A stretch of 64,000 nt of DNA, taken from positions 248,001-312,000 of the forward strand of contig JBASEY010000023.1 in NCBI GenBank assembly GCA_049652745.1, in the 5' to 3' direction. Below, piece by piece: positions 62,945 through 64,000 of the stretch. This DNA is from JBASEY01 sp049652745 (GTDB lineage Bacteria > CSSED10-310). Made by a program: the position numbers and the translations under genes. Below the pieces are notes generated by a model. That model did no database searches and was not told where the DNA came from. It saw only the letters and a list, made by a program, of their open reading frames with translations. The stretch's first letter is position 1, and every line of letters starts with the position of its first letter.

Positions 62945-64000
62945 TCAACCGTTTTTATTAATATCCCGCTTACGATTCTGCCACCAGTTCAATCGTTTCC
63001 GTATTTCTTTTTCAAATCCGAATTCTTTGGGATGATAAAATCGTTTTTCCGATATTTCATCCGGTAGAAAATCCTGGCCGGCATAGGCGCCAGGAAAATC
63101 ATGATCGTATTGGTAATTTTTACCGTACCCTTCGCGCTTCATCAAAGCTGTCGGAGCATTCCTCAAGTGCAAGGGTACCGGGAGAGCATTCGTTTTCTGT
63201 GCCGTCTGCCAAGCCTCTTTCCAGGCGGCTTCGAGAGAATTGGATTTGGGAGCTGTCGCTAAATAAATCGCTGCTTCAACCAACGCTAATTCACCTTCCG
63301 GCGATCCCATAACCTGATAGGCTTCCCTTGCGGCAAGTGCTATTTGCAGCGCATCAGGGTCTGCCAAACCGACATCTTCACTGGCGATCCGTATCATCCT
63401 TCGGGCAATGTACAAAGGGTCTTCTCCCCCATCAATCATCCTGCACATCCAATATAATGCAGCATCAGGGTCCGATCCTCGTATGCTTTTATGAAAAGCC
63501 GATATCAGATTGAAATGCTGCTCACCAGACTTGTCATAAGCTGCAGGTCGCGTTTGAAGCGCTTCTTCTACATGCTTTTTATCAATGATCCCTCCCGATT
63601 TTTCATCCTCCATGCAAAGGCGAGCGGCAAATTCAAGCGTATTCAACGCCGCCCTGGCATCTCCACCGGAATAATCGGCGATCATTTCCACCGCTTCAGC
63701 ATCCAAATTATCTTCCGTCAATCCCAATCCGCGCTCCTCATCTGTCAGAGCTCTTATAATGATTTTTTTCAAAGATTGATGAGACAATGGTTTTAGGGTA
63801 AAAATCTTACAACGCGACAGTAGGGCGGGGATCACTTCAAACGAAGGGTTCTCAGTGGTTGCGCCAATCAAGATGATAGCGCCCGTTTCGACATGTGGTA
63901 AAAACGCGTCCTGTTGAGCTTTATTGAACCGATGAATTTCATCGATAAACAGCATTGTCTGTCGACCGTCTGTTTTTTTGATGTGCTCAGCATACTCGAC
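62945..64000 (-). CDS. rarA: Replication-associated recombination protein A (AAA+ ATPase), N-terminus beyond window
   Basis: The frame stays open to the window edge (352 codons); an internal ATG at 63955 is not the start. Visible parts of the RarA/MgsA/Mgs1 family: Walker B LFIDEIHRFNKAQQDAFLPH, sensor 1 IILIGATTENPSFEV, LSRCKIFTLKPL and YSGGDARAALNTLEF (sensor 2). The C-terminal tetramerisation region has HFNLISAFHKSIRGSDPDAA, then LYWMCRMIDGGEDPLYIARR. It acts at stalled replication forks, often with RecA and SSB. The Walker A part is missing because of the window edge. It probably reads into the sahR-like and ahcY genes. Confidence 0.92.
   Translation of the reverse strand, partial: VEYAEHIKKTDGRQTMLFIDEIHRFNKAQQDAFLPHVETGAIILIGATTENPSFEVIPALLSRCKIFTLKPLSHQSLKKIIIRALTDEERGLGLTEDNLDAEAVEMIADYSGGDARAALNTLEFAARLCMEDEKSGGIIDKKHVEEALQTRPAAYDKSGEQHFNLISAFHKSIRGSDPDAALYWMCRMIDGGEDPLYIARRMIRIASEDVGLADPDALQIALAAREAYQVMGSPEGELALVEAAIYLATAPKSNSLEAAWKEAWQTAQKTNALPVPLHLRNAPTALMKREGYGKNYQYDHDFPGAYAGQDFLPDEISEKRFYHPKEFGFEKEIRKRLNWWQNRKRDINKNG

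Noticed and set aside
1..64000. CRISPR arrays, tRNA or rRNA genes, insertion sequences, prophage
   Set aside because: No regularly spaced repeats, cloverleaf-forming segments, transposase or phage genes were found in any intergenic region.

Overview
The window is one contiguous stretch of bacterial chromosome of moderate GC content, coding-dense, with long operons whose genes often overlap by 1 to 28 bases. It uses ATG, GTG and TTG starts, and TGA works as an ordinary stop codon in many places. A lipopolysaccharide-transport cluster, several lipoproteins with signal peptides and a periplasmic NrfHA nitrite reductase point to a diderm (Gram-negative-type) organism able to respire anaerobically. 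Exported proteins carry proline/threonine linkers and dockerin-like C-terminal tails, peptidase C25 occurs without a type IX sorting domain, and FtsY is fused to a TPR region. That mix suggests an uncultured or poorly sampled phylum, but I cannot name the lineage from sequence alone.

Region by region. Positions 1-826 hold the 5' part of a secreted TPR protein on the minus strand. Positions 1014-18169 are a nearly gapless plus-strand housekeeping run: SAM hydroxide adenosyltransferase, TPR lipoprotein, TPR-FtsY, the riboflavin genes ribD-ribE-ribBA-ribH, nusB, a phosphoesterase, a transglutaminase-like exported protein, mutL-miaA-hflX, two small exported proteins, der and cmk. rpsA (ribosomal protein S1) follows from its own promoter. 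Its 394-base downstream gap contains a strongly self-complementary 72-base element that may be a small RNA. Positions 20.6-31.5 kb are accessory: an FGE-fold lipoprotein, a SagB-type nitroreductase, a ZIP metal transporter, a Gfo/Idh/MocA oxidoreductase, a pair of overlapping large GTPase genes, and an ADP-forming acyl-CoA synthetase fused to an acetyltransferase. Positions 31.6-34.6 kb are a copper operon (csoR-copA) with a visible operator.

Positions 34.6-48.1 kb, on the minus strand, form an exported-protein and proteolysis island: a giant beta-helix protein split by an in-frame TGA, two C25 (gingipain-family) peptidases and an M28 metallopeptidase. Three of the four gene products end in dockerin-like repeats. 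Positions 48.4-50.4 kb encode NrfH and NrfA, the latter with CxxCH at the active-site heme. Positions 51.3-56.8 kb hold a HIT protein and the conserved lpt-rpoN-hpf cluster, with LptC/LptA functions apparently merged into one long protein. Positions 56.9-62.9 kb contain methionine-cycle genes: metK with a perfect operator, then on the other strand an ArsR-methyltransferase regulator (SahR-like) followed by ahcY. A GH57 glycosidase gene lies between metK and ahcY. The window ends inside rarA.

The strongest leads for new biology are the GTPase pair (one partner with a degenerate G4 motif), the dockerin-tagged peptidase island, the apparent gene-conversion tract in copA, the metK operator with its likely SahR regulator, and the structured element after rpsA. 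All domain assignments are by eye from motifs; no database search was run.
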